Of a DNA stretch of 7,507 nt, positions 6,201 through 7,507 are shown one piece after another; the first letter of the stretch is position 1, and every line of letters starts with the position of its first letter. Position numbers and translations under genes: made by a program. The notes below the pieces were generated by a model that was given only the letters and a program-made list of their open reading frames with translations, did no database searches and was not told the origin of the DNA. Location of the stretch: positions 1 to 7,507 of the forward strand of contig CAYXAA010000076.1 in the NCBI GenBank assembly GCA_964462985.1. Reading direction: 5' to 3'. This DNA is from CAYXAA01 sp964462985. Its GTDB lineage: Bacteria > Pseudomonadota > Alphaproteobacteria > Rhizobiales > Stappiaceae.

Positions 6201-6697
6201 AAGAAGAACTCACTCTGTGCCGGCAGGATCGAGGATTTCGCCAGGTGGTCATCGCCGGCAAGCGCCAGCACGCCGCCATGGGCCGCCGTGCCGCTGGCAT
6301 TGGCCTGGCGCAGCACGTCGCCAGCTCGGTCGACACCGGGTGCCTTGCCATACCAGATGCCGAAAACGCCGTCGTAGTCGGTGCCCTTGCCGCTCTGGCC
6401 GAGCTTTTGCGAGCCCCAAACGGCGGTTGCACCCAGTTCCTCGTTGACGCCGGGCTTGAACACGATGCCGGCCGGATCGAGGTGGCGCCTGGCGCGCATC
6501 AGTTCGGTGTCGTAGCCGGCAAGCGGCGAGCCACGGTAGCCGGAGATGAAGCCGCCGGTCTTCAGCCCGGCCTCGCGGTCCAGCCGCGCCCGGTCGAGCG
6601 GCAGGCGCACCAGCGCCTGAATCCCGCTCAGATAGACCCGTCCGCCCACAGCAAGGTATTTGTCGTCGAGCGAAATCGTCTTGGTAATCGCATTCAT
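3215..6697 (-). CDS. Indolepyruvate:ferredoxin oxidoreductase, single-chain (IorA-IorB fused) form
   Basis: A 1160-residue enzyme expected to oxidise indolepyruvate or other aryl pyruvates with CoA to aryl-acetyl-CoA and CO2, passing electrons to an acceptor such as ferredoxin. Domains in order: a pyrimidine-binding-type part near the N-terminus (GGFISGYRGSPLAGYD, 48-63); a thiamine-diphosphate domain with FCSGCPHSTST (436-446), GDGTYYHS (501-508) and NDAVAMTGGQ (530-539); a basic linker RRRRKKK (617-623); an iron-sulfur region with Cys639, 642, 645, 651 and Cys672, 678, 683; an IorB-like gamma domain with GIGGMGVTTTAA (729-740) and DMTGLAQKGGPVTSH (757-771); then a conserved C-terminal extension of about 250 residues. 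The length matches the fused proteobacterial family. The frame stays open upstream into the Lrp gene, but the ATG at 6697 is chosen for its strong AGGAGG (complement of 6705-6710), seven bases away, and its family-like N-terminus. It is divergent from an Lrp/AsnC regulator, its likely controller. Confidence 0.93.
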   Translation of the reverse strand: MNAITKTISLDDKYLAVGGRVYLSGIQALVRLPLDRARLDREAGLKTGGFISGYRGSPLAGYDTELMRARRHLDPAGIVFKPGVNEELGATAVWGSQKLGQSGKGTDYDGVFGIWYGKAPGVDRAGDVLRQANASGTAAHGGVLALAGDDHLAKSSILPAQSEFFFEHIEMPILNPSDIQEVLDYGLHGLEMSRFSGLWTALICLADTMDASATISVDPKRLSFVRPEDRDPRRHDDLNRMLLLANRLETERLLRDVRVPAAQAYVRANGLDHVAFGAVKPRLGIVATGKAFRDLKEALALIGVDEARAREMGLAIYKVAMPWPLEPIGLSNFARGMEKLLVVEHKRAFLEPQIKEIAYSWPDHARPAIFGKRTPDGGPFLSDVLELSVAEIVPALLAFLPRDHVTAEMRAVSERMMKQVMWAQGHAERAARVPYFCSGCPHSTSTLVPEGARAMPGIGCHAMTEIPGRTTDGQIAMGGEGVLWVGQADFSKDSHVFANVGDGTYYHSGILAIRQALSAKVPITYKILYNDAVAMTGGQKVDGTLTVPQLTRQLEAEGVEKIVVVSERPELYAGRRDLAPDTPVLHRDELMRVQRELQDYPGVSVIIYDQTCAAEKRRRRKKKAYPDPDLRIFINDRVCEGCGDCSVQSNCLSVEPLPTAFGEKRRINQSSCNKDYSCVKGFCPSFVQVEGADLKKAEGRGVDVNALVAGLPAPVPKPFDTTRNMLIAGIGGMGVTTTAAVLAMAAHVDGLTASTLDMTGLAQKGGPVTSHLRFAPQGEAINGPRVPAAGLDVLIAADMVVATNAEQLALIDRNRTMAFANSRVAPTAEFVMKQTLSFDELRMRKTLEEACPTAHTVDAAGIAEKLLGDAIYANMLLVGMAYQAGALPMSGNAIETAITLNGAAVTQNLRAFRAGRVLVAAPDRILAALPKEDGPEPMELDERIAFLARELAAYQDQAYADRFLALVERVRAADAEFGPGTMRLTHTVADMLYKVMAVKDEYEVARLYADPAFQEKLAAQFTNPKKLKVLLAPPFLSRRLDPKTGRPQKIAFGPWIFTAFRVLAKFKGLRGTFADVFGKTPERRMERALREDYCGDVERLIGLLGTAPYGLLVEIARVPDLVRGFGPVKEANFAKAAAKRKELFARLEKAQEDVYLDAAE

Positions 6698-6851
6698 CCG
6701 GCGGCCTCCTCCGTCGCCTCGGACGCTGGCAGCACGGTGCGCCCGGGGATGAAATCCCGTCACCCTAATATGGTCCTTTTTAGTGGCGATTTCTGTGCTA
6801 TTGTGCCGCTTATCGGCAAGTTCCAGGAAAGTTTGTTCCGCAGTACCGGCT
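6698..6851. promoter_or_regulatory. Shared regulatory region of the oxidoreductase and Lrp/AsnC genes
   Basis: This 154-base divergent spacer carries the strong minus-strand ribosome site GGAGGAGG (complement of 6705-6712) that fixes the oxidoreductase start. Small symmetric or repeated elements are GGGAT-GAA-ATCCC (complementary arms, 6746-6758), TGTGC twice with period 8 (6794-6798 and 6802-6806), and TTCC-A-GGAA (6821-6829). The middle (about 6765-6805) is A/T-rich. No clear minus-strand promoter could be assigned. Lrp/AsnC proteins commonly bind between themselves and a divergent target, so operators are expected here, but no element matches the E. coli Lrp consensus well. Confidence 0.5.
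6776..6804 (+). promoter_or_regulatory. Candidate extended -10 promoter of the Lrp/AsnC gene
   Basis: TGC-TATTGT (6796-6804) fits an extended -10 element (TG, one base, TATNNT). The -35 position 17 bases upstream (6776-6781, CTTTTT) is poor, as is common with extended -10 promoters. Transcription would start near 6811, giving a leader of about 40 nt that contains TTCC-A-GGAA. The two TGTGC repeats overlap this element and could be contacted by an autoregulator. Confidence 0.35.
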
Positions 6852-7331
6852 ATGAGCGAAAAAGTACTCCTCGACCCATCTGACATCCGCGTGCTACGGA
6901 TCCTGCAGCGGGACGCCTCCCTGTCGATCGCCGAGATCGCCCGCGAGGCCGGCATGAGTCAGACGCCGTGCTGGCGCCGCATCAAGAAGCTGAAGGAGAT
7001 GGGCGTTATCCGCCATGTCGTTGCCGTCGTCGACCGCGAGGCAGTCGGCCTCGGCTTCGTCGCCTATGCCTTCGTCAAGCTGACCGTCCCCAGCCGGGAG
7101 AACATGGAAATCTTCGATAAGTTGGTGAACCGCTGGCCCGAGGTCGTCACCTGCGAGCGCGTCACCGGCGCGGTCGACTACCTGATCAAGGTGGTGGCGA
7201 GCGACATCAAGGCCTACGACGACTTCCTCAGGCTGAAGCTGCTCGACAACACCATGGTCTCGGACGTGCAGTCGCGGATCGTGGTGTCGACCGTGAAGGA
7301 CACCGCGGCGCTGCCCCTGAGAGAAAATTGA
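6852..7331 (+). CDS. Lrp/AsnC-family transcriptional regulator
   Basis: A 159-residue regulator of usual Lrp length. The N-terminal helix-turn-helix covers about residues 10-55, with SIAEIAREAGMSQTPCWRRI at 25-44 and the turn to the hinge at MGVIRHVVAVVDREAVGL (50-67). The C-terminal alpha/beta RAM domain runs from about 68 to 146; TGAVDYLIKV (105-114) matches the conserved effector-site loop, usually Gly-x-x-Asp-Tyr/Phe. Such proteins form dimers and higher oligomers and respond to amino acids. The ATG at 6852 is preferred because the protein then begins as in relatives (MSEKVLLDPSDIRVLRILQR). No good Shine-Dalgarno lies close to it (AGGAAAG is about 20 bases upstream), and the alternative GTG at 6783 lies upstream of the likely transcription start. 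Divergence from the aryl-pyruvate oxidoreductase suggests it senses an aromatic or branched-chain amino acid and controls that gene; this is inference. Confidence 0.92.
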   Translation: MSEKVLLDPSDIRVLRILQRDASLSIAEIAREAGMSQTPCWRRIKKLKEMGVIRHVVAVVDREAVGLGFVAYAFVKLTVPSRENMEIFDKLVNRWPEVVTCERVTGAVDYLIKVVASDIKAYDDFLRLKLLDNTMVSDVQSRIVVSTVKDTAALPLREN

Positions 7332-7507
7332 TAGGTCTGCGGCGCTTCGCCTGGAGGGGAGCTTTCGCTGCCGTTGCTATCCGCGCAATGCTGCTGTTTC
7401 GGCTCCAGCCCATAATAAAGGGGGTCTTGGGAGTGTCGTGAGGTGATTCATCTCCTGCGATCGGTGGTGCGGGATGAAGAACAAGGTCACTCGCAGCTGA
7501 CGGCCGC
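7332..7507. other. Region after the Lrp/AsnC gene, no supported gene
   Basis: I see no convincing gene, RNA or terminator in these 176 bases. A short stem GGCG-CTT-CGCC lies just after the Lrp stop without a T run. A plus-strand frame from a GTG at 7443 stays open to the window end (VIHLLRSVVRDEEQGHSQLT...), but it has no clear ribosome site and no recognisable family. A 6-base inverted repeat, TTCATC at 7447-7452 and GATGAA at 7473-7478, has a 20-base loop. The next gene probably starts beyond the edge. Confidence 0.45.

Noticed and set aside
6764..6773. CCTAATATGG, which matches the eukaryotic CArG box
   Set aside because: This is a bacterial sequence; a 10-base degenerate match is coincidence.
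5879..6883. A 334-codon plus-strand open frame antisense to the oxidoreductase
   Set aside because: It lies opposite strongly supported coding sequence, has no recognisable family and is rich in His/Arg/Gln as expected of antisense frames in G/C-rich genes. The same holds for the 275-codon frame at 3740-4567 and the frames at 4940-5371 and 5372-5803.
6698..6955. An in-frame upstream extension of 86 codons for the oxidoreductase on the minus strand
   Set aside because: It runs through the intergenic region and into the Lrp/AsnC gene on the other strand, shows no family sequence, and the ATG at 6697 has a strong AGGAGG and the expected N-terminus.
7443..7507. Possible start of another plus-strand gene at a GTG
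   Set aside because: Only about 21 codons are visible, with no clear ribosome site and no family likeness; too little to call.

Overview
The window looks like chromosomal DNA of a high-GC alphaproteobacterium, most likely of the Rhizobiales/Hyphomicrobiales type. This is inferred from strong G/C bias at third codon positions, from long spurious antisense open frames, and from the gene types present (liv-type amino acid transport, a GcvA-like LysR regulator, a single-chain indolepyruvate:ferredoxin oxidoreductase beside an Lrp/AsnC regulator). No rRNA, tRNA, CRISPR array, insertion sequence or phage gene was seen.

Layout. At 1-123 (minus) is the N-terminus of a LivH-type ABC permease running off the left edge. 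A 476-base divergent regulatory region follows (124-599), holding several perfect inverted repeats. On the plus strand come a GcvA-like LysR regulator (600-1562), a RutF-like flavin reductase (1639-2166) and a P1-family (DmpA/BapA/NylC-like) self-processing N-terminal-nucleophile hydrolase (2189-3205). The last two are 22 bases apart and probably co-transcribed. Nine bases past the hydrolase stop, in convergent orientation, ends a 1160-residue fused indolepyruvate:ferredoxin oxidoreductase (3215-6697, minus). Its promoter region (6698-6851) is shared with a divergent Lrp/AsnC regulator (6852-7331, plus). The final 176 bases hold no gene I can support.

How the genes may work together. The right half reads as a classical regulator/target pair: an amino-acid-sensing Lrp/AsnC protein beside an enzyme that oxidatively decarboxylates aryl pyruvates (transamination products of Trp, Phe, Tyr) to aryl-acetyl-CoA. 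The left half reads as a LysR-controlled module of a divergent amino-acid/amide ABC transporter, a flavin reductase and an amide/peptide hydrolase. A plausible but unproven reading is uptake and breakdown of small peptides, beta-peptides or amide compounds, with the flavin reductase feeding an oxygenase not present here.

Most individual genes belong to known families. The less ordinary points are the palindrome-rich divergent region with an inverted repeat touching the lysR start codon, a 28-base perfect palindrome inside the hydrolase gene, the Asn-Thr predicted self-cleavage site, and the pairing of hydrolase with flavin reductase.
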